From assembly GCA_902497215.1 (NCBI GenBank), contig CABVEH010000050.1, positions 1 through 7,914 on the forward strand: 7,914 bases of DNA, in the 5' to 3' direction. The first letter of the stretch is position 1; every line of letters begins with the position of its first letter. The translations under genes were made by a program, and so were the position numbers. This document shows, in pieces, positions 1 to 6,001 of this stretch. The notes beneath the pieces are model-generated. The model worked only from the letters and a program-made list of their open reading frames with translations. It had not been told where the DNA came from and searched no databases. Source of the DNA: an uncultured Eggerthellaceae bacterium (GTDB lineage: Bacteria > Actinomycetota > Coriobacteriia > Coriobacteriales > Eggerthellaceae).

Positions 1-241
1 CCTCCCATCCCCAACGGCCTCTGCTTGCTTACCAAGTTAAAACGAGGCGCCCATGGCCGCAATTTCCAGATGCAGGATTTGAAGCATAGCCGTGGACAAT
101 CGAACCCGTTGGCCGCAGAGAGGTGCCGCTTCACCATGTTTGTCACCCTTGGGCAGGGAATAGCCCCAGGTTGCCAATTGTTCCGCAATCCGGGCAGCAA
201 GAAGATGGACTCACCTGAAAGAATCGGTCATAGGAGGAGAG
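1..241. other. Left-edge non-coding stretch, no supported gene
   Basis: I see no convincing gene. The plus strand is the leader of the small gene starting at 242, but I could not find a good -35/-10 pair. On the minus strand a 57-codon frame is open from 210 to a TAA at 37-39. It reads like a protein tail (..RIAEQLATWGYSLPKGD.. to ..AAMGASF) but has no ATG or GTG start with a ribosome binding site, and its third positions are not GC-rich like those of the neighbours. It may be a decayed gene remnant or chance. Confidence 0.4.
232..237 (+). promoter_or_regulatory. Shine-Dalgarno site of the 71-residue gene
   Basis: A consensus AGGAGG lies four bases before the ATG at 242. It is the main evidence that this short reading frame is translated, and it fixes the start. 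Confidence 0.75.
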
Positions 242-457
242 ATGGCACTCTCGACGAAGAGCAAGCTCAAGGAGATCATGAAACGCGAGGACGCCATGGA
301 TGTGCTCGAGGAGTTCGTGCCTGGCTGCAAGGCGAATCCGAAGCTGAAGCTCGGAGCATCGATGCCGATAGCCACGCTGGCCAAGATGGCGCCCGACATG
401 CTTCCGCCGGACAAGCTTCCCGAGCTGGACAAGGCGCTGCAGGCGCTTCCCGACTAG
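242..457 (+). CDS. Small helical protein of unknown function (71 aa)
   Basis: I do not recognise a characterised function. The protein is 71 residues, rich in Lys, Leu, Met, Pro and Asp, with no Cys pairs, no signal peptide and no membrane segment. It reads as short helices joined by Pro/Gly turns: KLKEIM then a helix ending VLEEFVPG, a Lys/Pro linker, IATLAKMAP, and LPPDKLPELDKALQAL. From memory this pattern resembles a small helical tail domain sometimes appended to unrelated bacterial enzymes, here standing alone. That is inference. A consensus AGGAGG four bases before the ATG, and a strong terminator 23 bases after the TAG, argue that it is a real monocistronic gene. It faces the VOC gene tail to tail and shares the terminator. 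Other frames overlapping it show no family signature. Confidence 0.7.
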   Translation: MALSTKSKLKEIMKREDAMDVLEEFVPGCKANPKLKLGASMPIATLAKMAPDMLPPDKLPELDKALQALPD

Positions 458-480
458 AATCCACGCTGGCGCGCGAAGAA

Positions 481-510
481 AAAGGCGACCCGAAGGGGTC
501 GCCTTTTTTT
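481..510. terminator. Bidirectional intrinsic terminator
   Basis: A perfect 8-bp stem, GGCGACCC (484-491) with GGGTCGCC (496-503), closes a GAAG tetraloop. An A-run lies on the left (479-483) and seven T on the right (504-510). Read on the plus strand it ends the 71-residue gene. Read on the minus strand the A-run becomes a T-tract, so it also ends the cluster whose last gene stops at 542. It separates two convergent units. Confidence 0.92.
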
Positions 511-541
511 GCTTTCCGTTCCAGCGTCAGACGCCATGTCG

Positions 542-997
542 TCATTTCCTTGGAACAGGAAGAGGGAAGTACTCCAGAACCGTCCCTATGTCGTCACGGA
601 AGTCGTAGTACTCCCAGCCGAACGGAACGCCTTCCGAATGCCCGGCTTGCAGCAACGTTTTACCAAGCCCACGCAGCGCCTCCTCGTCATCGGTCTCGAC
701 GCTTAAGTGGTGCATCGCTATCCACGTTCCAAGCCTGTCGAGCCAATGGGCATAATCGGACTTGTCGTCAAGCGGTTGGATCAGCTCGATTTCCACCTCG
801 GTCTCGAAGTTGGTGGCGCAAAGCATCGAATACGGCTGGGGCACTCCATCGCACACCATGTCTTCGAAACCTTCGGGCGTCACCTCCTCCACGCTGCTCC
901 AGTCGGTAAGGCCTAGAGCCTTGAAGTTATCTATTGCACGTTCTATGTCGGTCGTCGCGAAACCTATCTGTTTGATCGACTTCATGTGGTTTGCCAT
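542..997 (-). CDS. VOC/glyoxalase-fold metalloprotein, methylmalonyl-CoA-epimerase-like (151 aa)
   Basis: A VOC-superfamily protein with two beta-alpha-beta-beta-beta halves: residues about 7-75 (IKQIGFATTDIERAI.. to ..EIELIQPL) and 90-146 (MHHLSVETDD.. to ..GTVLEYFPLP). Candidate metal ligands sit at the usual four places: Gln10, Glu71, His97 and Glu142. Gln replaces the usual first His, which may alter metal affinity. Members isomerise, epimerise or cleave small acids, thioesters or aromatics; the substrate here is unknown. I chose the ATG at 997 because the fold begins a few residues later and AGGTG lies five bases upstream; longer in-frame extension runs through the TetR gene and is Arg-rich shadow. 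It begins eight bases after the TetR stop and is the last gene before the terminator, so it probably acts with the molybdoenzyme cluster, perhaps binding or converting the same aromatic compound. Confidence 0.85.
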   Translation of the reverse strand: MANHMKSIKQIGFATTDIERAIDNFKALGLTDWSSVEEVTPEGFEDMVCDGVPQPYSMLCATNFETEVEIELIQPLDDKSDYAHWLDRLGTWIAMHHLSVETDDEEALRGLGKTLLQAGHSEGVPFGWEYYDFRDDIGTVLEYFPLPVPRK

Positions 998-1005
998 TCC
1001 GGCAC

Positions 1006-1605
1006 CTATCCTCTCGTAGCCCCCGAGAGGTTGGCGAGCGAGAGCCAATGCGGCGTGTCCATCTGATTGAACAGCTTCGCCAGCTCCTCGGGCGTCTCCT
1101 TCATGCCGCGTCTGATCCATCTTTGGACCAGCACGGCGTTGCCTGCTGCATGGAAGTACGAGATGTAGTCCTTCTTCCACTCCGGGCCTGCGAACCCTAT
1201 CACGTCGAGCATCTTCAGGTTCAACTCCTGGATGGCCTTTATCAGCGCTTCAACGAACGGGCTGTCCAACGATCCGGCCTTGCAGCACAATCGGGAATAG
1301 AACTCTGCATCGTCGCGGATGGCCTTGTAGACCAGCTCGTTGATGGCCTCTGGGAAATGCTCGAGCATGGCCTGGTTCTGCATCAGGACCACGGACGCGT
1401 CGTTCATTTTCGCCAACGGGGCCACGATCCTGTCGCTCACTACCTGGTCCACTATGTCGGCCTTGCTCTTGTAATGCACGTAGAACGTCTTGCGGGACAC
1501 CCCGGCCTGGTCGCAAATCTGGTAGACCGCAACCTTCTCGTAAGGGACGCCCTTGTTCACGATAAGGTCCCGGAAACTGTTCGCTATTTCCTCTTTCGCG
1601 CCCAT
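1006..1605 (-). CDS. TetR/AcrR-type transcriptional regulator (199 aa)
   Basis: A TetR-family repressor of ordinary length. Residues 1-55 form the DNA-binding three-helix domain, with the helix-turn-helix around 24-46 and the typical signature AGVSRKTFYVHYKSKADI. The rest (about 60-199) is a helical ligand-binding and dimerisation domain with few recognisable motifs; it holds a CC pair (107-108) and several aromatics. The ATG at 1605 was chosen because GGGAG lies five to six bases upstream; the in-frame ATGs at 1620, 1644 and 1683 have no ribosome binding site and add non-family residues. It is co-directional with the molybdoenzyme genes 123 bp upstream and overlaps the VOC translation signals, so it is likely the local repressor, released by the enzyme's substrate or product. 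The ligand is not predictable. Confidence 0.9.
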   Translation of the reverse strand: MGAKEEIANSFRDLIVNKGVPYEKVAVYQICDQAGVSRKTFYVHYKSKADIVDQVVSDRIVAPLAKMNDASVVLMQNQAMLEHFPEAINELVYKAIRDDAEFYSRLCCKAGSLDSPFVEALIKAIQELNLKMLDVIGFAGPEWKKDYISYFHAAGNAVLVQRWIRRGMKETPEELAKLFNQMDTPHWLSLANLSGATRG

Positions 1606-1692
1606 GGATTCTCCCGTCATCGAATTAGGACGCCTTCTTGCCATGCAGCAAAGGGGCACGGGGCCTTCGATGGCCGTCCGCACCCCTATTCT

Positions 1693-1730
1693 AAAGCCTG
1701 TCTTGCAATGCAGCCTTCCAGGCAGGCTTT
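1693..1730 (-). repeat. Inverted repeat at the end of the small-subunit gene
   Basis: Perfect 8-bp arms AAAGCCTG (1693-1700) and CAGGCTTT (1723-1730) flank a 22-base loop; the right arm overlaps the TAA of the small subunit. On the minus strand only TTT follows the stem before AGAATAGG, so it is a poor intrinsic terminator. It could attenuate transcription into the TetR gene or protect the 3' end of the enzyme message. Confidence 0.45.
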
Positions 1731-2535
1731 ACTTCAACGCAACGTTGCCCATGCCTACGGACTTCTCCTTCGTCGAGACGGTGCCCTTGTAGGACTTGCC
1801 GCCTCCGTGGATGGTGATGTCGAGCTCGGCCTTGGGCAGATCCCTCAGCCAGAAGTCGCCGAAAGCGTCCGTGCGTGCAGTCCACGCCGTCCCGGATTCC
1901 GGGTCCTTCACCGTTGCTACGGCGCCGATGACGACCTCCTCGGTTTCGGGGTCGTAAACCTTGCCGGCCACGAACCTCTTGGGAAGGCCACGGTAATAGA
2001 CGTGCGTTGTAAGCCCAAGCTCAGGTGCAAGCGTCTCGGTACCGTTCAGGTCAAGGTCTGACTCTTCGCCGAACTGGATCACGTCCATATGGCAGTTGTC
2101 GACGCAGCGCGGAACCCCTATCGGCGTGCCACGGTCCACGAGATGCGAGCATCCGGTACACTTCTGCGGGATGTCCAGCTCCTCGTTCCAGAACACGGCA
2201 TGGTATGGGCAGGCTTGCACGATCTTCTTCTGCCCCTTCGCCTTCTCCGGGTCGATCATCACGATGCCGTCCTCGCGACGGTACATGGCGCCGTTCTCGG
2301 CCACCTTCATGCAAGGCGCCTCCTCGCACTGCTGGCACATTACGGGGACGTACGACACCTTCACGTGGGGCCTTGCCCCGTGCTCCGTCTCGTACATATG
2401 CAGCCAAAACTGTCCCGACTCGGGCTGCGGCTTCGCATAGGGGGACCAGTCGTTACCGCAGTGTTCGTCCTTGCAACCGATCTGGCAGTCGTAGCAGCCT
2501 ACGCATTTGTTGAGGTCGATGAGAAATGCCTTCAT
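1729..2535 (-). CDS. Iron-sulfur small subunit of transhydroxylase-like molybdoenzyme, with C-terminal beta-barrel (268 aa)
   Basis: Electron-transfer subunit of the molybdoenzyme. Residues 1-155 carry 13 cysteines in ferredoxin-like groups: C11, C14, C17, C21 and C26; C67, C70 and C75; C109; C126 and C129; C144 and C148. Twelve suffice for three [4Fe-4S] clusters, leaving C26 probably free. Relatives such as DmsB and PhsB-type subunits carry four clusters; three is what pyrogallol transhydroxylase has. Residues about 176-268 form a separate domain (RFVAGKVYDPETEE.., TARTDAFGDFWLRDL.., a Gly-rich turn) of the transthyretin/carboxypeptidase-regulatory type, also matching the Pelobacter small subunit, whose length (about 274) is close. 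There is no signal peptide. The ATG follows the large-subunit stop after one base, with AAGGAG about nine bases upstream inside that gene, so translation is coupled to give equal amounts. Confidence 0.93.
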   Translation of the reverse strand: MKAFLIDLNKCVGCYDCQIGCKDEHCGNDWSPYAKPQPESGQFWLHMYETEHGARPHVKVSYVPVMCQQCEEAPCMKVAENGAMYRREDGIVMIDPEKAKGQKKIVQACPYHAVFWNEELDIPQKCTGCSHLVDRGTPIGVPRCVDNCHMDVIQFGEESDLDLNGTETLAPELGLTTHVYYRGLPKRFVAGKVYDPETEEVVIGAVATVKDPESGTAWTARTDAFGDFWLRDLPKAELDITIHGGGKSYKGTVSTKEKSVGMGNVALK

Positions 2536-2536
2536 G

Positions 2537-5206
2537 TTAAGCGACTCCTTTCACCCATCCGTCATAGTGGGAGCCAGAAGCCGGATCGTAAGCCCGCTGG
2601 AAGGCCTCCGGATGCTCCTTGACCCACGCGTTCATCTCCTCGTCCGAGACCTTCTCGACATCCACCAGGTACCCGCTCACGGCGAATCCATAGCAATGCT
2701 TGGAGATAGGGCCGGCGGGGCTGATCAGGTTGATGTTTCCGCCGCGGTCGAAGCCGTCGGCTATGGGGTCGGAACGCGACCCCTTGTTCACCATGACCGA
2801 CTGCGGGAGGATGCGTTCGGAGACCTTCGCACCGCACAGCACTGTGCCGCGATCGTTGTAGACCTTCACGATGTCGCCTTCGGATATGCCCTTCTTTGCG
2901 GCGTCCTCGGGGCTAAGCCAGCAGGGCTCGTAAAGGTAGCCGTCCTTGCCCACGACCTTGGCCGTGGGAATCTCGCGGTGCCAGATCATGTCGTCACACT
3001 GGGCATGGAAGCGCCAGCGGCCTGTGCACGCGTTGATGAGGAACGGATACTTCTTGGCACGCTCGCCCCGCAGCGTCTCGTCGTGGGTCCAGCCGTCTTC
3101 GGCGGAACCGCCTTCGATCCACTTGGCCAGAGGGGGACGTTCCTTGTCGTCTGGGAAGTTCTCTTCCAGGGCGTCGGAGTAGAATTCGATCTTCCCGGAG
3201 GGGGTGTCCAGCGGGAACGAGTCGGGCATCTCGTAGAACAGGCGGGCATTCGGCTTGTAATCGCGCCAATCGGGGTCTTCCTTGGGAACGTAGAAGCCCT
3301 TTTCCTTGAAGCGCTCCCAGCTGATCTCGCCCGCGATCGGCGAGCGCTCGAACTCGCTCTTCTGCTGCTGCTCGATGGTGAGCCCGAATGCCTCCTCGCC
3401 GTCGATCACGCCTGCCGACATCTGCTTGGGCAGCTCGGGGTCGAAGCGCTTGGCTATCTCCAGGGAGATCTGATAGTCCGAAAGAGACTCGCCTATGGGG
3501 TCAATTGCAGCCGGCTGCACGGCAGCCACCTCGATCGAATCGCCCATGCCGGAGCCCACCACGTCCGCTTCCTCCACCGGCGTGGTGACAGGAAGGATGA
3601 GGTCGGCGAACAGGGAGTCGTTCTCCAGCCAGGGATGGTTCGTTATGACGCATTCAAGGTCGGGGTTGCGCATGGCCTGCTGGAATTCGAAGCCGCCGTT
3701 CCAACACGTCTGGTTGCATGGCTTCTCGGACCAGAGCATATGCACCTTGCATCCGCCCTCGTCTTCGGAAACAGGGTAATGGTTGTGCTCGAACTGCTCG
3801 TCGGCCATTGCGAAGATGATCTGGGGGCTGCCCCACCAGTCCGAATGGCCGTTCTGGATCGACCGGGCCACCAAGGTGCGAGGAATGGTTTGGTCTGCCG
3901 GATAGAACTGTATGGCGTGCATTTCGGAGAACAGGAACGGTCCGGAGGTGGTGGCTCGGGCCTTCTGCTTGCCGCCGCCGTAGGAGAACAGGTGGACCTG
4001 TTGCACGCCAGGCGCGCCAAAGCCCTGCATGGCCAGCTTGTACACCTCGGTGCGGCCAGGCTCGTGGCTGTAGGGCCCACGCACATGGCATCCGCAGTAA
4101 TGCAGGATGGACGTCGTCTTCCGCCCCCATTCGCGCGCCAGGGCCTTGATGGTCCAAGGCTCCACGCCACATCGCTCCGAAGCCCACTTCGGGTCCTTCG
4201 GCACGCCATCGTCCTCGCCCAGCACGTAGGCCTTCAGCTTGTCGAAGCCTACCGTATGGGTCTCGACGTAGTCCACGTCGTACAGCCCCTCTGTCAACCA
4301 GACGTACATCATGCCGTAGTCCAGGGCAACGTCGGTGTTGGGTAGCAGCGGGATCCAGGTGATCTCGTCGTGGCATACGGACGTATAGGTGCAGAACGGG
4401 TCGACAACGACCAGCTTGATGCCGATGTCCATCCAGAAGCGCATGACGCGGCTCATCCACTGCGACGCGTAGTTCTGGGTGGTTTCCAGGTCACCAGCTT
4501 GCATGACAACCATGTCGGCGTTCTGAGACACGTCCTCGATGATGTTCCAGCCGTTGTCGAACATGCCCAGGCCGGCCTGCACACCGGCTCCCCACGAGAA
4601 CTTCGCGCCCCAGTAGAAGCCTTCGACGGAGTCGGGAGTGCGCACCTCGCGGGTGAAGCCGCCTGTGCGCATGAGCAGGTTGATGTGATTGCCGCCCACC
4701 ATGTGGATAACCTTGGACTGACAATGGCCGTCCTCGCCGACGGCAAGGACGGCGTTCTCCCCGTACTGCTGGCGAATGCGCTTGATTTCGGAGGCAACGA
4801 TGTCGCAGGCCTCGTCCCAGCTTATACGTTCGAACTTAGACCTGCCTCGCGTCTGGGGATTCACCTTGTCGGGGTCGCCGCCAGGTTCCCAGTCAACCCG
4901 CTTGAGCGGGTACTTCACGCGATTCTTCGAATAGATGCGGTTCTTGTAGGCCAAGGACTGGTACGGCGGCGCCGTCTTGATGGGGCAGCTTAGCGTCTTC
5001 CCCCTCGCCGTGAATGACCACAGGCTGTCCTTCAGCTCGTCCATGGTGTACTCGTCGGTATAGCGGATGGGCCTGATGCGCACCACCTTTCCATCCTTCG
5101 AGTCGATGGCTGAAAGCTCTCCGCCGGTCCCGCCGCAGGCCATGCCACGGTAAATCGTGGTCTCTGGCTCTAGACAGGGGCCGCTTGCAACCTTCTGTTC
5201 TGCCAT
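2537..5206 (-). CDS. Molybdopterin oxidoreductase large subunit, pyrogallol transhydroxylase / catechol dehydroxylase-like (889 aa)
   Basis: Catalytic subunit of a DMSO-reductase-superfamily enzyme holding a bis-MGD molybdenum (or tungsten) centre. The molybdopterin core spans about 75-600 and the dinucleotide-binding domain about 715-889 (from YPFLINACTGRWRFHAQ). The N-terminus has only Cys24, not the Cys quartet that binds [4Fe-4S] in most relatives, and there is no twin-arginine signal, so it is cytosolic. Length and these absences match Pelobacter pyrogallol transhydroxylase (about 875 residues). His161 (EDGHCQ) and Asp192-Ser193 (TPDSVEG) are 31 residues apart and plausibly equal its His144, Asp174 and Mo-binding Ser175 (recalled from its structure). 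The family moves or removes ring hydroxyls of polyphenols; the substrate here is unknown. The ATG at 5206 has AAGGAG seven bases upstream (5214-5219); an in-frame ATG at 5296 lacks a site and would add 30 unconserved residues. Confidence 0.92.
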   Translation of the reverse strand: MAEQKVASGPCLEPETTIYRGMACGGTGGELSAIDSKDGKVVRIRPIRYTDEYTMDELKDSLWSFTARGKTLSCPIKTAPPYQSLAYKNRIYSKNRVKYPLKRVDWEPGGDPDKVNPQTRGRSKFERISWDEACDIVASEIKRIRQQYGENAVLAVGEDGHCQSKVIHMVGGNHINLLMRTGGFTREVRTPDSVEGFYWGAKFSWGAGVQAGLGMFDNGWNIIEDVSQNADMVVMQAGDLETTQNYASQWMSRVMRFWMDIGIKLVVVDPFCTYTSVCHDEITWIPLLPNTDVALDYGMMYVWLTEGLYDVDYVETHTVGFDKLKAYVLGEDDGVPKDPKWASERCGVEPWTIKALAREWGRKTTSILHYCGCHVRGPYSHEPGRTEVYKLAMQGFGAPGVQQVHLFSYGGGKQKARATTSGPFLFSEMHAIQFYPADQTIPRTLVARSIQNGHSDWWGSPQIIFAMADEQFEHNHYPVSEDEGGCKVHMLWSEKPCNQTCWNGGFEFQQAMRNPDLECVITNHPWLENDSLFADLILPVTTPVEEADVVGSGMGDSIEVAAVQPAAIDPIGESLSDYQISLEIAKRFDPELPKQMSAGVIDGEEAFGLTIEQQQKSEFERSPIAGEISWERFKEKGFYVPKEDPDWRDYKPNARLFYEMPDSFPLDTPSGKIEFYSDALEENFPDDKERPPLAKWIEGGSAEDGWTHDETLRGERAKKYPFLINACTGRWRFHAQCDDMIWHREIPTAKVVGKDGYLYEPCWLSPEDAAKKGISEGDIVKVYNDRGTVLCGAKVSERILPQSVMVNKGSRSDPIADGFDRGGNINLISPAGPISKHCYGFAVSGYLVDVEKVSDEEMNAWVKEHPEAFQRAYDPASGSHYDGWVKGVA

Positions 5207-5238
5207 GTCTCCTCTCCTTTCCGATCCCTCGATCGCAT

Positions 5239-5256
5239 GGCATCCCCATGGATGCC
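5239..5256. repeat. Perfect 7-bp inverted repeat in the 5' leader
   Basis: GGCATCC, spacer CCAT, GGATGCC. It ends 33 bases before the large-subunit start on the minus strand and about 20 bases from its Shine-Dalgarno. It could fold as a leader RNA hairpin or serve as a regulator site. No T-run follows, so it is not an intrinsic terminator. Confidence 0.5.
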
Positions 5257-5299
5257 TTCCTGTCTTGAGACTATTGAAAGGAGGCCTCCCCTCCAATTC

Positions 5300-5317
5300 C
5301 CAACGACGGCACGTTGG
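5300..5317. promoter_or_regulatory. Candidate operator: 18-bp palindrome CCAACG-N6-CGTTGG
   Basis: Perfect 6-bp arms with a 6-base spacer sit just upstream of the candidate -35 of the molybdoenzyme promoter, the size and position expected of a TetR-type operator. A second CAACG-N3-CGTTG pair occurs at 1735-1747, about 130 bp before the TetR gene, but with a shorter spacer and inside coding sequence. Assignment to the TetR protein is inference. Confidence 0.4.
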
Positions 5318-5466
5318 CTCCCAGAAGGGCGCAATCCCCGCATGCTGTCATGAATGCGGTTACGAACGCGTGATTGTGTCACTTTGATTGGTTCGCAGGC
5401 TGATGTCGCCAACGCGGCTCAACGATAGAGCACGTGGTTCGCAAACTTGTTCGAAAGGGCGCCGTT

Positions 5467-5479
5467 CGCGCGAGGCGCG
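5467..5479 (-). repeat. Short GC-rich hairpin at the end of the SlyD-like gene
   Basis: CGCGC, GAG, GCGCG forms a 5-bp stem directly after the TAG at 5480-5482 on the minus strand. Only a CCCTTTC stretch follows about a dozen bases later, so it is at best a weak terminator between the SlyD-like gene and the molybdoenzyme promoter. Confidence 0.3.
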
Positions 5480-6001
5480 CTAGCAATGGCAAGGGCCGTC
5501 GTGTCCGAGCAGGCCCTTGCAGCCGCAGTCGGCCTCGCTTCGGTACAGCTCTTCCTCCAGCACGCCCCCGTCGGGGCCGAGGGCTTTCACAAGGTCGATA
5601 CGGAACGTGAGGTCATGCCCTGCAAGCTCGTGGTTGTAGTCGAAGACGACGTTGCCGCCCTCGACGCTCTCCACTTTCACGCGAAGCAGCCCCTCGTCGG
5701 TCGGGAACACGATGTACTCCCCCACGGGAAGCCTTTCGGCGTTTGGCACCTTGCTTACGGGAAGAACCTCCCTCAGCGACGGGTCGTACTCGCCGTAGGC
5801 GTCCTTCGCCGGGATGCGTACTTCAAGCCTCTGCCCAGGGACCATTCCTGCGATTTCCCTCTCCAGGGCAGGGAGAAGGGTGCCCTCGCCCAACGTCAAC
5901 TCGACGGGGATGCCCCCCTGAAGGTGCGTGTCGTAGAACATGCGCCCGTCGTCCAGGGTTCCCCTCAGATGCATCTTCACCTTGCAGCCGTCTTCCAACA
6001 T
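5480..6001 (-). CDS. SlyD-like FKBP-type peptidyl-prolyl isomerase with Cys/His tail (173 aa)
   Basis: A cytosolic prolyl cis-trans isomerase and probable folding chaperone. The FKBP domain is split, as in SlyD: about residues 1-66 (LRGTLDDGRMFYDT.., LGEGTLLPALEREIAGM) and 120-140 (DYNHELAGHDLTFRIDLV), with the insert-in-flap chaperone domain between, opening with the SlyD hallmark DAYGEYDPSL (67-76). After residue 155 a short tail carries C159, C161, H167, C171, H172 and C173, a compact likely metal site, much shorter than the His-rich tail of E. coli SlyD, which binds nickel and helps hydrogenase maturation. The ATG at 6001 was chosen because GGGAGG lies six bases upstream (6008-6013); in-frame ATGs at 6037 and 6082 lack a ribosome binding site. 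It appears to be a single-gene unit; no neighbour shows a nickel pathway. Confidence 0.9.
   Translation of the reverse strand: MLEDGCKVKMHLRGTLDDGRMFYDTHLQGGIPVELTLGEGTLLPALEREIAGMVPGQRLEVRIPAKDAYGEYDPSLREVLPVSKVPNAERLPVGEYIVFPTDEGLLRVKVESVEGGNVVFDYNHELAGHDLTFRIDLVKALGPDGGVLEEELYRSEADCGCKGLLGHDGPCHC

Larger units (their letters stand above)
5207..5479 (-). promoter_or_regulatory. Leader and promoter region of the molybdoenzyme cluster
   Basis: A 273-bp non-coding stretch between the SlyD-like gene and the large-subunit start. On the minus strand a weak promoter fits at TTGGAG (5296-5291), 17 bases, TAGTCT (5273-5268). An 18-bp palindrome (5300-5317) lies just upstream of it and a hairpin (5239-5256) would lie in the 5' leader. 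Further upstream GTTCG occurs four times on the plus strand (5392, 5438, 5449, 5464), twice within the 9-mer TGGTTCGCA (5389 and 5435). GTGA-N5-TCAC (5370-5382) resembles half of a CRP/FNR-type site but is too short to call. The promoter itself is only a candidate. Confidence 0.45.

Noticed and set aside
25..909. 294-codon plus-strand open frame spanning the left part of the window
   Set aside because: It runs through the terminator hairpin and over two better genes, and its Arg/Ser-rich sequence resembles no protein.
998..1180. 61-residue N-terminal extension of the VOC protein
   Set aside because: It overlaps the end of the TetR gene in another frame and has no VOC character; the fold begins right after the ATG at 997.
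991..2061. Long plus-strand open frame opposite the TetR and small-subunit genes
   Set aside because: It is antisense to two clear family members; its His/Arg/Val-rich composition is the mirror of GC-rich coding on the other strand.
2507..4345. 612-codon plus-strand open frame opposite the molybdoenzyme gene
   Set aside because: It shows no domain signature and lies wholly inside a strongly supported gene on the opposite strand; a shadow caused by high GC at third positions.
5207..5296. 30-residue N-terminal extension of the molybdoenzyme from an ATG at 5296
   Set aside because: No ribosome binding site, no Tat or Fe-S motif in the extension, and it would cover the likely promoter; the ATG at 5206 has a strong AAGGAG.
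5370..5382. GTGA-N5-TCAC as a CRP/FNR-type site
   Set aside because: Only four bases per arm and an odd spacer; expected by chance and not supported by a nearby promoter.
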